Shown piece after piece: positions 1 to 9,168 of a DNA stretch of 64,000 nucleotides; the first letter of the stretch is position 1; each line of letters opens with the position of its first letter. A program made the position numbers and the translations under genes. Source of the stretch: Paracoccus shanxieyensis (lineage in GTDB: Bacteria; Pseudomonadota; Alphaproteobacteria; Rhodobacterales; Rhodobacteraceae); the NCBI RefSeq assembly GCF_009711265.1, contig NZ_WMII01000009.1:62001-126000 (forward strand), given 5' to 3'. Below the pieces are notes generated by a model. The model was not told the origin of the DNA. It made no database searches and worked only from the letters and a program-made list of their open reading frames with translations.

Positions 1-291
1 TTCAAAGCCCTGATCCAGCGCGATGGGCACGAACAGGAAGAAGATGATGTCCGGCACGCCCCGCACCATCGAGGTATAGGTCTTGCCAAACCAGCGCAGC
101 GGCGCGATGCGCGACCGCGAGGCCATGGCCCCGCCAAAGCCGAACAGCAGCGCCGCCGGCGCGGTGATCGCCAGCAGCAGCAGGACCGTCCCGAAGGACA
201 GATAGAACAGCACATGCTTGCCCGATCCCAGATAGCAGATCAGCCAGGCAAGCCCTTCAAGGGTTTTCGGATCGGCGCAGGACGCAAACAT
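1..291 (-). CDS. Polar amino-acid ABC transporter permease, N-terminal part (runs off the window)
   Basis: The first 97 codons are present; the rest lies beyond base 1. The protein starts at an ATG (289-291) with a short hydrophilic head, then a long hydrophobic membrane segment (roughly residues 27-52) and the sequence SMVRGVPDIIFF, typical of the HisQ/HisM type of polar amino-acid permease. These form the membrane channel of an importer driven by a cytoplasmic ATPase. It follows the binding-protein gene by 43 bp and the ATPase gene upstream, all on the same strand, so the three form one operon. A second permease would be expected beyond the window edge. Substrate is not determinable from this fragment. 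Confidence 0.85.
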   Translation of the reverse strand, partial: MFASCADPKTLEGLAWLICYLGSGKHVLFYLSFGTVLLLLAITAPAALLFGFGGAMASRSRIAPLRWFGKTYTSMVRGVPDIIFFLFVPIALDQGFE

Positions 292-334
292 GGATCACCA
301 GATTGCCCCGCCCATGACGGACGGGGCCTGAACA

Positions 335-1063
335 TCAGAAATATTCGGCGCCGTCACCAAACCATTTCTTGATCATCTCGTTCAGCGAACCGTCTTCCTT
401 CATCGAGGTGATGGCGGTATCAAACTTGGCCTTCAGCTCGGTATCGGACTGGCGCAGCGCCATGCCGATGCCTTCGCCCAGCGGGATATTGTCCTGCCCG
501 GTCACCCAGACCATCGCGCCATTGGATTCGTTCACCACCGGCGACAGGAAGTCCTTGTCGGCAAAGACCGCCTCGGCCTCGCCATTGCGGACCGCGCCCA
601 CGGCTTCGTCGGGCGTGGCGAATTCCAGAAGCTCTGCACCCGATTCGGCGACATGGGCGGCCTGAATGGTGTTGGTCTGCGCCGCGACGATGCCCTGGGT
701 CACGTCCACATCCGCCTCGGGGGCAGCATAGGCCGAGGGCGTCGGCGGCAGATAGTTCTGCGTGAACAGCACCGCCTTGCGGCGTTCCTCGGTGATCGAC
801 ATGCCCGCCATGATCGCATCATAGTTCGAGCTGTTCAGGTTGGGGATGATGCTGTCCCAGTCGTTCTTGACCCAGGTGCATTGCAGCTCGGCGCGCTTGC
901 ACAACTCATTGCCCAGCTCGATTTCGAAGCCGTCGACCTCACCCTTGTCGTTCACGAGGTTGTAGGGAGGATAGGCGCCCTCGGTCGCGATGCGCACGTT
1001 CTGCGCCATGCCCATCCCGGCGGTCATCGCCAGCGCGGCGGCGGCAAGCATCAGTTTCTTCAT
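335..1063 (-). CDS. Periplasmic amino-acid-binding protein of a PAAT-family ABC importer
   Basis: 242 residues with a clear Sec signal peptide (MKKLMLAAAALAMTAGMGMAQ, cleavage near residue 21). The mature part is a family 3 solute-binding protein: it opens with VRIATEGAYPPYN, has the signature DGFEIELGNELCKR near residues 44-57, and continues with the DWDSIIPNL segment that shapes the ligand pocket. It captures a polar or basic amino acid (lysine, arginine, ornithine or histidine are usual for relatives) in the periplasm and delivers it to the permease encoded next. The start is preceded by an AGGAG-type site (reading leftward from about 1075). Exact substrate cannot be read from the sequence. 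Confidence 0.92.
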   Translation of the reverse strand: MKKLMLAAAALAMTAGMGMAQNVRIATEGAYPPYNLVNDKGEVDGFEIELGNELCKRAELQCTWVKNDWDSIIPNLNSSNYDAIMAGMSITEERRKAVLFTQNYLPPTPSAYAAPEADVDVTQGIVAAQTNTIQAAHVAESGAELLEFATPDEAVGAVRNGEAEAVFADKDFLSPVVNESNGAMVWVTGQDNIPLGEGIGMALRQSDTELKAKFDTAITSMKEDGSLNEMIKKWFGDGAEYF

Positions 1064-1081
1064 CAGACTCTCCTGTCGGTC

Positions 1082-1885
1082 TTATTCGGCCATTGTGGCG
1101 CTTAGGAATTGGCGCAGCCGTTCGGAACGGGGCGCATGAAACAATTGGGCGGGGGGGCCTTCTTCCTCGATCCGGCCCTGATGCAGAAAGACGACGTGAT
1201 CGCTGACATCGGCGGCAAGGCGCATATCATGGGTGACCAGCAGCATGGTGCGATGCTCGGCCGCCAGATCCTTGATGACGCGCACCACTTCCTTTTGCAG
1301 TTCCGGGTCCAGCGCGCTGGTCGGTTCGTCCAGCAGCAGGGCCTTGGGCTCCATGCACAGCGCACGGGCGATGGCGGCGCGCTGCTGCTGGCCGCCCGAC
1401 AGCTGGGCGGGCCAGTTGTCGGCCTTGTCGCCAATGCCGACCTTGGCCAGCAATTCGCGCGCCCGCGCCTCGACCTTGGCGGGGTCGCGTTTCAGCACCT
1501 GCACCGGAGCCTCCATGACGTTTTGCAGCACGGTCATGTGCGACCACAGGTTGAATTGCTGAAACACCATGGACAGGTTGGTGCGCAGCCGCGTCACCTG
1601 CGCCCGGTCGGCGGGGACACGGGCCACGCCTTGCCCGCGCCATTTCACCGGCTCGCCCTCGAACAGGATATCGCCCTGCTGGCTGTCTTCCAGCAGGTTG
1701 CAGCAGCGCAGCAGCGTCGATTTGCCCGATCCCGAGGATCCGATCAGGCTGATGACATGGCCGCGCGGCGCGGTCAGGCTGACGCCCTTGATAACCTCAA
1801 GCTGGCCATAGGCCTTGTGCAGGTCGCGGATCTGGATGACCGGGCCTTCGGCGTCGGTCGCAATGCGGGTCGGGGTGTGGTTCAT
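1082..1885 (-). CDS. Amino-acid ABC transporter ATP-binding protein
   Basis: 267 residues starting MNHTPTRIATDAEGPVIQIR; upstream in-frame codons lack family similarity, so the ATG at 1883-1885 is preferred. It carries every ABC ATPase motif in order: Walker A GSSGSGKST, the Q-loop (VFQQFNLW), the signature LSGGQQQR, Walker B ALLLDEPTSALDP and the switch histidine in LLVTHDM. It powers amino-acid uptake with the binding protein and permease encoded immediately downstream (18-bp gap to the binding-protein gene). It is the first gene of the operon, an order common for His/Lys/Arg/Orn importers in Rhodobacteraceae. Confidence 0.93.
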   Translation of the reverse strand: MNHTPTRIATDAEGPVIQIRDLHKAYGQLEVIKGVSLTAPRGHVISLIGSSGSGKSTLLRCCNLLEDSQQGDILFEGEPVKWRGQGVARVPADRAQVTRLRTNLSMVFQQFNLWSHMTVLQNVMEAPVQVLKRDPAKVEARARELLAKVGIGDKADNWPAQLSGGQQQRAAIARALCMEPKALLLDEPTSALDPELQKEVVRVIKDLAAEHRTMLLVTHDMRLAADVSDHVVFLHQGRIEEEGPPAQLFHAPRSERLRQFLSATMAE

Positions 1886-1964
1886 GCGGTAATCAGGCGA
1901 TATTTGCGACGGGATTGCAACGCTTTCCTGCCTGACCTTAACGGCAGGAACGCAACGTGCCCGC

Positions 1965-2426
1965 TTAGTGGCCGCGGATGCCCAGATCATCAAGCACGCG
2001 CTGGCGCACAAGGTTCGAATCGCGGTCGTTCACCCCCAGCAGGCTGGCGACAAGACGCACCATGCTGTCTTCCTCGGCGCTGCGCTTGCCATCGGCATAG
2101 GCGACTTCCCACATGGCGGCGATGACGTTCTGGCGGTCGTCCAGATCGACGCGTTCCTTGACGATCCGGGTAAAGCGCACGGTATCGGGGGCCTCGGCCT
2201 CGATCATCTCGGCGGCGACGCGGCGTTCGACCGCTTCGTCATGGGACAACCCGCGACGGCGTGCCAGCACGCCTTCGATCCGGCGCCGTTCGGTTTCCGA
2301 ATAACGGTCGTCGGCACGGGCGATGCGGACCAGCAAAGCCGCGATCGCGACCTCGCCATCTTGCGAGTTCAGGACGGCCGAACCCGGCATGTCGGCGAAA
2401 AGGCGGCTGAGAAGATTGCGGAACAT
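1965..2426 (-). CDS. TerB-family (tellurite-resistance-like) cytoplasmic protein
   Basis: 153 residues, mostly helical and acidic, with the TerB-like repeat of acidic residues around helices: VRIARADDRYSETERRRIE near residues 33-51 and MWEVAYADGKRSAEEDSMV near residues 103-121. In TerB proteins these Asp/Glu clusters bind a metal ion. Stand-alone members are common in alphaproteobacteria and have no settled function; tellurite resistance is only the historic name. The gene lies 79 bp upstream of the ABC operon on the same strand but without coupling. No signal peptide or membrane segment is visible. Confidence 0.75.
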   Translation of the reverse strand: MFRNLLSRLFADMPGSAVLNSQDGEVAIAALLVRIARADDRYSETERRRIEGVLARRRGLSHDEAVERRVAAEMIEAEAPDTVRFTRIVKERVDLDDRQNVIAAMWEVAYADGKRSAEEDSMVRLVASLLGVNDRDSNLVRQRVLDDLGIRGH

Positions 2427-2499
2427 TGGCCGAGTCTAGATCAGTTCGGTGTCGGGCAGAAGACAGGAAATGTTTCCGGCGCAAGTCATAACGAATTCG

Positions 2500-2799
2500 T
2501 CACTTTTCCGGATCATAGCCCGGAACGATGGCCAGATCCGCCGTCGAGCAGGGCTGGCGCAGCCGCAGCGCCGCCTGATATTCCGGGCTGTCGTAGCAGG
2601 CGCGCGCGGTGTCCAGATCGGCAAATTCGATCACGACAAGGCGCGGGCGCATCTCGCCCTCGCGCAGATCGGGTTCGGCGCCCCGCACCAGAAAGCGGGC
2701 GCCGTATTTTGCGAATGCCGCCGCGTTGGCCGCCCGATAGGCCTCATAGGCATCCGGATCATCGACCGAGACCTGTGCGATCCAATAGGCTTTCGGCAT
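2500..2799 (-). CDS. DUF1330 family protein
   Basis: 99 residues beginning MPKAYWIAQVSVDDPDAYEA. A run of six G residues lies just before the ATG at 2797-2799, a good ribosome site, which favours this start over an in-frame ATG 39 bases upstream. The fold is a small ferredoxin-like alpha/beta barrel related to the EthD/antibiotic-monooxygenase superfamily; the central YGARFLVRGAEP and the VVIEFADLDTARACYDSPEY segment are diagnostic of DUF1330. No enzymatic role is established for the family. The gene stands alone between the TerB-like gene and PPK2, all on the minus strand. Confidence 0.82.
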   Translation of the reverse strand: MPKAYWIAQVSVDDPDAYEAYRAANAAAFAKYGARFLVRGAEPDLREGEMRPRLVVIEFADLDTARACYDSPEYQAALRLRQPCSTADLAIVPGYDPEK

Positions 2800-2847
2800 G
2801 GCATCCCCCCATTCACGGACCCCGTTCACAGGCCCCATTCAACGCAG

Positions 2848-2879
2848 ATCCCCGGCCAAGGCAAGCCATGACCGGGGAT
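2848..2879 (-). terminator. Inverted repeat after the PPK2 gene
   Basis: ATCCCCGG (2848-2855) is repeated inverted as CCGGGGAT (2872-2879) around a 16-base loop, 31 bp beyond the PPK2 stop codon. It may fold in the message as a terminator or 3'-end stabiliser, but there is no U-run, so the terminator call is tentative. Confidence 0.35.
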
Positions 2880-2910
2880 CAATTGGCGGATCAGACGGCC
2901 TTACCCGCGG

Positions 2911-3819
2911 TCAGTATTTCTGCGGCACATACAGATCGGGCGGCAGGATGTCGCGTTCGTAATCGGGGTTGAACACGCGGTCGGGCAGGGTAATTTCATC
3001 ATGCGGGACCGGCTCATAGGGGATCAGGCTCAGCAGGTGGCTGATGCAGTTCAGCCGCGCGCGCTTCTTGTCATTGCCCGGCACGACATACCACGGCGCT
3101 TCGGGAATGTTGGTGCGTTCCAGCATTTCCTCTTTGGCCTTGGTGTAATCCTCCCAGCGGACGCGAGATTGCAGGTCCATCGGCGACAGCTTCCACTGCT
3201 TCATCGGATCATGAATGCGCATCAGGAACCGCATCTGCTGTTCCTCATCCGTGACCGAGAACCAGTATTTCACCACCCGGATCCCCGAGCGCACCAGCAT
3301 CCGTTCAAATTCCGGCACGTCGTGGAAGAATTCCTCGACCTGCGGCTCGGTCGCAAAGCCCATGACACGCTCGACGCCCGCGCGGTTATACCAGCTGCGG
3401 TCGAACAGCACGATTTCGCCGCCCGCAGGCAGGTGCGGGACATAGCGCTGGAAATACCATTGCGTCTTTTCGCGGTCCGAGGGCGCGGGCAGGGCCACCA
3501 CGCGGCAGACGCGCGGGTTCAGACGCTGGGTGATGCGCTTGATCGCGCCGCCCTTTCCGGCGCTGTCGCGGCCCTCGAACAGCACCACGACCTTTTCCTT
3601 GTGATAGCTGACCCAATCCTGCAGCTTGATCAGTTCCGACTGCAGACGCAGCAATTCACGGAAATAATCGTTGCGCGGCATCTGGTTGGGATGCGCGTCG
3701 CGGTAGATGCGCGCGATTTCCTGCGAAAGCACGGCATCTTCCAGCTCGATCTCATAATCCTCGTCCAGCGTGTCTTCCAGTTCGGCTTCCAGCCAGTTCT
3801 TGGGGCCTTGGTCCTGCAT
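2911..3819 (-). CDS. ppk2: Polyphosphate kinase 2 (PPK2 family)
   Basis: 302 residues. AGGAG (3826-3830) lies six bases before the ATG at 3817-3819, so this start is preferred to the ATG two codons upstream, which would touch the ribosome site. An acidic N-terminal helix (residues 10-35) precedes the P-loop core: Walker A FEGRDSAGKGGA near residues 81-92, the arginine-rich lid KRITQRLNPRVCR, and Walker B IVLFDRSWYNRAGVE near residues 136-150. PPK2 enzymes transfer phosphate between polyphosphate and nucleoside diphosphates (or monophosphates in some classes), here a single-domain enzyme of about the usual length. The C-terminus YVPQKY is also usual. It buffers nucleotide pools and polyphosphate in the cytoplasm. 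Confidence 0.93.
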   Translation of the reverse strand: MQDQGPKNWLEAELEDTLDEDYEIELEDAVLSQEIARIYRDAHPNQMPRNDYFRELLRLQSELIKLQDWVSYHKEKVVVLFEGRDSAGKGGAIKRITQRLNPRVCRVVALPAPSDREKTQWYFQRYVPHLPAGGEIVLFDRSWYNRAGVERVMGFATEPQVEEFFHDVPEFERMLVRSGIRVVKYWFSVTDEEQQMRFLMRIHDPMKQWKLSPMDLQSRVRWEDYTKAKEEMLERTNIPEAPWYVVPGNDKKRARLNCISHLLSLIPYEPVPHDEITLPDRVFNPDYERDILPPDLYVPQKY

Positions 3820-3883
3820 GTGCATCTCCTGCGCGTTTACGCGCGATCTAGCGTCAGGATGTGACAGTTGCGTATCCGTACGG

Positions 3884-4336
3884 TCAGAACAGCGTGGCAC
3901 AGGTCCGGATGATTCCGAAGGCCATCGTGCCCTGATCGGCATCCGCGACCGTGCCGCACCAGCGACCATCGCCGGAAAACAGGCTTTTGCTGGATTTCGG
4001 GCGATAGAGCACGCGCTTGCCCTGCAGATCGAACAGGTTCAGCGTGCCGGTCGCCGTGGGGGCGTAATAGCCCACGACCTACCCGTCGGCAGTAAAGATC
4101 ACCCGCTTTTCATTCGCCGGATTGCGCGGCGAATTGGCATAGGCCGAGCCGGAATTGGCCGGGCTTGCCGCTGAATTCGCTGCGGCATGCGGGGAATTCG
4201 CCTGCCGCGAGGGCTGGTTCTGCGGCGCGCCCGGCCCCAGATCAAAGGGCAGCGTGGTCTGGTCCAGCAGGAACAGCGGCGCATCGGCCGGGGCGGGACC
4301 GGCGCAAAGCGCAAAAATCAGGACAAGGCGAGTCAT
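3884..4336 (-). pseudogene. Small secreted protein interrupted by an in-frame amber codon
   Basis: A single reading frame of 150 codons runs from the ATG at 4334-4336 to a stop at 3884-3886 but is broken at codon 86 by TAG (4079-4081). The first part has a signal peptide ([19 protein letters not shown]) followed by a low-complexity stretch in which Ala-Asn-Ser recurs (RQANSP, AAANSA, SPANSG, AYANSP). The part after the stop reads VVGYYAPTATGTLNLFDLQG and ends FGIIRTCATLF, with a cysteine pair (GRWCG, RTCAT). One C-to-T change (CAG to TAG) would explain the break. Its start overlaps the stop of the FRG gene by four bases. I do not recognise a family. It may be a decaying gene, a readthrough product, or a sequencing error. 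Confidence 0.6.
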
Positions 4337-5349
4337 GGCGGGACGTATTCAAACCTCTGATTGATTTTTTCCGCTGTAAAACTGAGTTCTGGATACACAG
4401 TTCCAGCGTCAATTCCCAAAGTGGCTAATTCACGCCTAATTTTCTCTTTGTAGTCTTTAGATACAACCAACTTAACGTGACCTTCCGGCATTGATGATAT
4501 TTTCGACGTGTCGAAAAAAGATCTTAGCCCATAGGTGATAAAAGCACCGGCCTGCGCAGCAATCCTGGCATTGCTTTTTCGAGGGAGGGTGATGGTTGGA
4601 GTTATGATATCGGCGGGGTCTATTTGGTTCGTGAAGTGTGGCTTCTCGACTCTTATGCACTGAACCAGTCTCTGAGTGGCGCTGTGATCATTGAATCTCT
4701 GAATAAGAGTGTTGTATAGGCGCTTATCATTCCTTGCTGCGCGGATTATATTTATTGGTGCGTGCTGTGAATTATCTAGATCCACATTATTATTTTCATA
4801 TAGTTTTGAAAATAGATCTTTGATTAAATATTCAAAATTTGATATTAAATCTTGCTTCTCGCCATGCGAAAGGTAAGCGAGGTTTGCAATGCAACTTACC
4901 GTGTCACTGGCAAAGTATTTTATTTCTGGTCGGCGTAGCTTCAGGATGTGTATATGCCCGTCTTTTGAGTTTGGCGAGTTATCTGGCTCGGGCGCGCTGG
5001 CAAAGTATAAAGCTATCAGGGGGTTCGTTGTTATATCCAGCAACCTAGTTCGAAGCCCGTAGTGCTGTGCGCGAACAAGTTTGTCGAATGTCAGGCGATC
5101 TGAAGTAAACTCGCTAGGAGCCTCAGCTTCAATGCTGTATAGCATTTCCGTTTCATTGATCTTGTGCCCTCTCTTCCGGAAGATGCCAGCTTCCATCTCA
5201 TATGTAGTGCTGCTGTGCCCACGAAAGAACATCTCCACTTCTCCAGCCGCTTCCAAGATATTTTTCTCAGTCAGTATCTGATTGAGAAGGTCTTGAACGC
5301 CAGAAATTGTGGGGGCCTCGCGAGGGCTAGCGTTACACAAGCCGCTCAT
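4333..5349 (-). CDS. FRG-domain protein, AT-rich and probably acquired
   Basis: 338 residues. The FRG domain is recognised from [19 protein letters not shown] (near residues 41-59), the [20 protein letters not shown] block (near residues 88-107) and [11 protein letters not shown] just after it. FRG proteins occur mostly as solitary or defence-island genes; a role in phage defence or nucleotide/RNA chemistry has been suggested, but the reaction is not established. Base and codon use differ sharply from the neighbours: long A/T runs and codons such as AAA, AAT and ATA dominate. The ATG at 5347-5349 overlaps the end of pyrG by 17 bp; no later Met precedes the domain. It looks like an insertion between the pyrG 3' end and the small secreted gene. 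Confidence 0.8.
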   Translation of the reverse strand: MSGLCNASPREAPTISGVQDLLNQILTEKNILEAAGEVEMFFRGHSSTTYEMEAGIFRKRGHKINETEMLYSIEAEAPSEFTSDRLTFDKLVRAQHYGLRTRLLDITTNPLIALYFASAPEPDNSPNSKDGHIHILKLRRPEIKYFASDTVSCIANLAYLSHGEKQDLISNFEYLIKDLFSKLYENNNVDLDNSQHAPINIIRAARNDKRLYNTLIQRFNDHSATQRLVQCIRVEKPHFTNQIDPADIITPTITLPRKSNARIAAQAGAFITYGLRSFFDTSKISSMPEGHVKLVVSKDYKEKIRRELATLGIDAGTVYPELSFTAEKINQRFEYVPP

Positions 5350-6976
5350 TCTCCATCGCGGCGCGCACGAAGCCTGCGAACAGCGGCGCGGGCTGGAAGG
5401 GTTTGGATTTCAGTTCCGGATGCGACTGCACGCCGATGAACCACGGATGGTCGCGATATTCGACGACTTCCGGCAGGCGGCCATCCGGCGACATCCCCGA
5501 AAAGGACAGACCCGCCGCCTCAAGCTGGTCACGATATTTGCCGTCGACCTCATAGCGGTGGCGGTGGCGATCCTCGATCTCCAGCGCGCCGTCATAGATC
5601 TCGGAGATCTTCGAGCCCGGCGCCAGCACGGCGGTATAGGCGCCCAGACGCATGGTGCCGCCCTTGTCGTCGGTGACCTTGCGCTGGACGGTGTAATTGC
5701 CCTGCACCCATTCCTTGAGGTGATAGACGACCGGGGTGAAGCGCGTCTCGCCGGCCTCGTGGTCGAATTCCTCGGAACCGGCATCGGGCATGTCGGCCAG
5801 ATTGCGCGCGGCCTCGATCACGGCCATCTGCATGCCCAGACAGATGCCCAGATAGGGCACCTTCTTTTCGCGGGCATATTTCGCGGTCGCGACCATGCCT
5901 TCGGTGCCGCGTTCGCCAAAGCCGCCGGGAACGATGATGCCGTCATAGCCGTCCAGCAGATGCGTGCCCTGACCCTCCAGCTTTTCGCTGTCGACCCAAT
6001 CGGCCTTGACGCGGACGCGGTTGGCCATGCCGCCATGGGTCAGCGCCTCGGAAATCGACTTATAGGCGTCCTCAAGCTGGGTGTATTTGCCGACGATGGC
6101 CACCTTGATCTGGCCTTCGGCATTGTTCAGCCGGTCCATCACGTCTTCCCAGCGCGACATGTCGGGGCGCGGTGCGGGGCTGATCTGGAACGCATCCAGC
6201 ACCGCCTGATCCAGACCGGCGCGGTGATAGGCCAAGGGCGCCTCATAGATCGATTTCAGATCATAGGCCGGGATCACCGCATCGGGCCGCACGTTGCAGA
6301 ACAGCGCGATCTTGGCGCGTTCCTTTTCCGGGATCGGCTGTTCGCTGCGGCAGACCAGCACATCGGGCTGCAACCCGATCGAGCGCAATTCCTTCACAGA
6401 ATGCTGCGTCGGCTTGGTCTTCAGCTCTCCGCTGGCCGCCAGATAGGGCAGCAGCGTCAGATGCATGAAGATGCAGCGCCCGCGCGGGCGGTCTTGGGCA
6501 AACTGGCGGATGGCCTCGAAGAAGGGCAGGCCCTCGATATCGCCGACCGTGCCGCCGATCTCGCACAGCATGAAATCGACCTCATCCTCGCCCACGGCAA
6601 GGAAGTCCTTGATTTCATTGGTGACGTGCGGAATGACCTGAATGGTCTTGCCCAGATAGGCGCCCTTGCGTTCCTTTTCCAGCACGTTGGAATAGATCCG
6701 CCCCGAGGACACCGAGTCGGTCTTGCGCGCCGAAACCCCGGTGAAACGCTCATAATGGCCCAGATCCAGATCGGTTTCCGCGCCGTCATCGGTCACGAAG
6801 ACCTCGCCATGTTCAAAGGGCGACATGGTGCCAGGATCGACGTTCAGATAGGGATCCAGCTTGCGCAGGCGGACGGTATAGCCGCGCGCCTGCAACAGCG
6901 CACCCAGCGCCGCCGATGCCAGACCCTTGCCAAGGGAAGAAACAACACCGCCGGTGATGAAGATATAGCGCGCCAT
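5333..6976 (-). CDS. pyrG: CTP synthase
   Basis: 547 residues, the standard length. It makes CTP from UTP, ATP and glutamine in the cytoplasm. The N-terminal amidoligase domain starts [18 protein letters not shown] with the P-loop-like motif, followed by the Mg/UTP site [12 protein letters not shown]. The C-terminal class I glutaminase domain carries the nucleophile cysteine in YLGICLGMQ and the catalytic His-Pro-Glu in [18 protein letters not shown] ribosome site precedes the ATG. The gene follows secG on the same strand, a frequent order in Rhodobacterales. The C-terminal ENERLV is intact, so the AT-rich gene behind it has not damaged pyrG. Confidence 0.97.
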   Translation of the reverse strand: MARYIFITGGVVSSLGKGLASAALGALLQARGYTVRLRKLDPYLNVDPGTMSPFEHGEVFVTDDGAETDLDLGHYERFTGVSARKTDSVSSGRIYSNVLEKERKGAYLGKTIQVIPHVTNEIKDFLAVGEDEVDFMLCEIGGTVGDIEGLPFFEAIRQFAQDRPRGRCIFMHLTLLPYLAASGELKTKPTQHSVKELRSIGLQPDVLVCRSEQPIPEKERAKIALFCNVRPDAVIPAYDLKSIYEAPLAYHRAGLDQAVLDAFQISPAPRPDMSRWEDVMDRLNNAEGQIKVAIVGKYTQLEDAYKSISEALTHGGMANRVRVKADWVDSEKLEGQGTHLLDGYDGIIVPGGFGERGTEGMVATAKYAREKKVPYLGICLGMQMAVIEAARNLADMPDAGSEEFDHEAGETRFTPVVYHLKEWVQGNYTVQRKVTDDKGGTMRLGAYTAVLAPGSKISEIYDGALEIEDRHRHRYEVDGKYRDQLEAAGLSFSGMSPDGRLPEVVEYRDHPWFIGVQSHPELKSKPFQPAPLFAGFVRAAMENERLV

Positions 6977-7096
6977 CTGGCCCCCGTGATTCCGTTCGTG
7001 AAATAGCGAATGCGGCCCGAAAAAAGACCGGCATCACGGGACTCGGGTTATAACCGATAAACCCCGTGGCCGCAACGGACCGCAAGTTGTCGTAGA

Positions 7097-7113
7097 GGGC
7101 GCCATGGGCGCCC
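7097..7113 (-). terminator. Hairpin after secG
   Basis: GGGCGCC (7097-7103) and GGCGCCC (7107-7113) form a perfect 7-bp stem around ATG, 13 bp after the secG stop and 120 bp before pyrG. There is no long U-run, so it may attenuate rather than fully stop transcription. Confidence 0.4.
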
Positions 7114-7125
7114 CTATTTGTTGTG

Positions 7126-7665
7126 TCAGTTCTGGGCAGGTGCCGGGGTTGCCGGCGCGTCGGCCGCCGGGGCCTCGGTCGCGGGTGCTTGCGTTGCCGG
7201 GGCTTCGGTTGCGGGTGCTTCCGCTGCGGGGGCCGAAGGCGTGATCGGCCCGCTGTTCTGATCGGTCGCGGGCGCGGTCGTCGCCGGTGCCGCAGTGCCA
7301 CCCGGAACCGGCGGCAGCACAGGCTGGCCCGCAGCCGGAGGCGGCGCATAATCGCCGATGCCGGGCAGGGTCGTCGTCGGCTGTTGTTCGTTGCCGCCCA
7401 GACCAAGCTGATCGACGATCGAACCGCTGGAGGCATTGCGCGCCGCAATGATCGTCAGTGCCAGCGAGGTGACCAGAAAGGCCACGGCCAGACCCCAGGT
7501 GATCCGGGTCAGCGCATTGGCCGCCTGACGCCCGGTCATGACGCCGTTTCCGCCGCCGCCACCGCCGCCCATGCCAAGGCCGCCGCCTTCGGACCGTTGC
7601 AGCAGCACGACCCCGATCAGCAGGACAGCAAGGATCAGATGCACGGTAAGGACGACGTTTTCCAC
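7126..7665 (-). CDS. secG: Protein translocase subunit SecG with a long Pro/Ala tail
   Basis: 179 residues if translation starts at the GTG at 7663-7665, which reads [20 protein letters not shown] as in related SecG proteins and has AAAGG seven bases upstream; an ATG five codons earlier (7678-7680) lacks a ribosome site. Two membrane helices (about residues 3-22 and 53-74) flank the glycine-rich cytoplasmic loop [15 protein letters not shown] that is the SecG signature. SecG forms the SecYEG channel with SecY and SecE. After about residue 95 the protein is low complexity, with repeated [14 protein letters not shown] units, a common feature of rhodobacterial SecG that has no known function. 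Divergent from cobQ. Confidence 0.9.
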   Translation of the reverse strand: MENVVLTVHLILAVLLIGVVLLQRSEGGGLGMGGGGGGGNGVMTGRQAANALTRITWGLAVAFLVTSLALTIIAARNASSGSIVDQLGLGGNEQQPTTTLPGIGDYAPPPAAGQPVLPPVPGGTAAPATTAPATDQNSGPITPSAPAAEAPATEAPATQAPATEAPAADAPATPAPAQN

Positions 7666-7734
7666 CACGGGGCCTTTCATTCAGCGACGCGCCTATCTAG
7701 TCACCAAGGGCGGGATTGGCAAGCGGAGGCTTCC

Positions 7735-9168
7735 ATGCGGGCGGTGATGATTCAGGGAACCGGCTCGAATGTCGGAAAATCGCTTCTTGTTGCGGGGTTG
7801 TGCCGGGCGGCGCGGGCGCGCGGCATGTCGGTTGCGCCCTTCAAGCCGCAGAACATGTCGAACAACGCCGCCGTGACCGCTGATGGCGGCGAGATCGGCC
7901 GCGCGCAGGCCCTGCAGGCGCTTGCGGCGGGGCTTGAACCCTCGGTGCATATGAACCCGGTGCTTCTGAAGCCCGAAACCGACCGGGCCGCGCAGGTCAT
8001 CGTGCAGGGCCGGGCGGTGACGCGCGCGGCGGCGGCCGATTACGGCGCGCTGAAGGCCGGGCTGATGTCAGCGGTCATGGACAGCTTTGCGCAACTGAAA
8101 GCCCGCCACGATCTGATCATCGTCGAAGGCGCCGGCAGCCCGGCCGAGGTGAACCTGCGCCCCTGCGACATTGCCAATATGGGCTTTGCCCGCACGGCAG
8201 ATGTGCCGGTGGTGCTGGCGGGCGATATCGACCGGGGCGGCGTCATCGCGCAGATCGTCGGCACGCAGGCGGTGATCGACCCGCAGGATGCCGCGATGAT
8301 CCAAGGCTTCATCGTGAACCGCTTTCGCGGCGATCCGGCGCTTTTCGATCAGGGCCGCGCCTTCATTGCCGCGCGCACCGGCTGGCCCGATCTGGGACTG
8401 GTGCCATGGTTCGCCGATGCCAGCCTGCTGCCCGCCGAGGATGCGGTCGATCTCCGCCGCGCCTCGGGGGGCGGTGCGCTGCACATCGCCTGCCCGATGC
8501 TATCGCGCATCGCCAATTTCGACGATCTGGATCCCCTGGCGGCCGAGCCGGGCGTGCGGCTGACCATGGTGCCGCCTGGGCGGGCGCTGCCGGGAGATGC
8601 CGATCTGGTGATTCTGCCGGGCAGCAAATCGACGCGCGGCGATCTGGCCTTTCTGCGGGCGCAGGGCTGGGACATCGACCTTGCCGCGCATGTGCGGCGC
8701 GGCGGGCATGTGCTGGGGATCTGCGGCGGCTACCAGATGCTGGGACGCCATATCCACGACCCGGACGGACATGACGGCGCGCCGGGCAGCGATCCGGGCT
8801 TGGGCCTTTTGCAGATCGACACGCACATGGCCGCCGAAAAGCGCCTGACCCGCATCCATGGACAGGCGCTGGGGCATCTGGTTCAGGGATATGAGATCCA
8901 TATGGGCCGCAGCCACGGCCCCGACAGCCAGCGCCCCTTCGCCAATATCCCCGAGCCAGACGGCGCGATCAGCGCCGACGGGCGGATCATGGGCACCTAT
9001 CTGCACGGGATTTTTACCGATAACGGCTTTCGCGCCGCATGGCTGGCCCGGCTGGGCGGCTCATCCACACTGGACTATGCGGCGGGGGTCGAGGCCGTGC
9101 TGGACCGGCTGGCCAGACATCTGGAAACCCATCTGGACATCGACCGCATCCTCGGGCTGGCGCGCTAA
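7735..9168 (+). CDS. cobQ: Cobyric acid synthase (adenosylcobyrinate a,c-diamide amidotransferase)
   Basis: 477 residues from the ATG at 7735, which has GGAGG five bases upstream; the longer open frame upstream is not coding. It amidates four side chains of adenosylcobyrinate a,c-diamide using glutamine and ATP, a late step of vitamin B12 synthesis. The N-terminal dethiobiotin-synthetase-like ATPase domain begins [17 protein letters not shown] (P-loop) and includes [10 protein letters not shown]. The C-terminal glutaminase domain has the nucleophile cysteine in [12 protein letters not shown] and the histidine of GTYLHGIF. No other cob genes are in the window, but B12-dependent nrdJ is, so B12 supply matters to this organism. 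Its end overlaps the convergent SDR gene by four bases. Confidence 0.95.
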   Translation: MRAVMIQGTGSNVGKSLLVAGLCRAARARGMSVAPFKPQNMSNNAAVTADGGEIGRAQALQALAAGLEPSVHMNPVLLKPETDRAAQVIVQGRAVTRAAAADYGALKAGLMSAVMDSFAQLKARHDLIIVEGAGSPAEVNLRPCDIANMGFARTADVPVVLAGDIDRGGVIAQIVGTQAVIDPQDAAMIQGFIVNRFRGDPALFDQGRAFIAARTGWPDLGLVPWFADASLLPAEDAVDLRRASGGGALHIACPMLSRIANFDDLDPLAAEPGVRLTMVPPGRALPGDADLVILPGSKSTRGDLAFLRAQGWDIDLAAHVRRGGHVLGICGGYQMLGRHIHDPDGHDGAPGSDPGLGLLQIDTHMAAEKRLTRIHGQALGHLVQGYEIHMGRSHGPDSQRPFANIPEPDGAISADGRIMGTYLHGIFTDNGFRAAWLARLGGSSTLDYAAGVEAVLDRLARHLETHLDIDRILGLAR

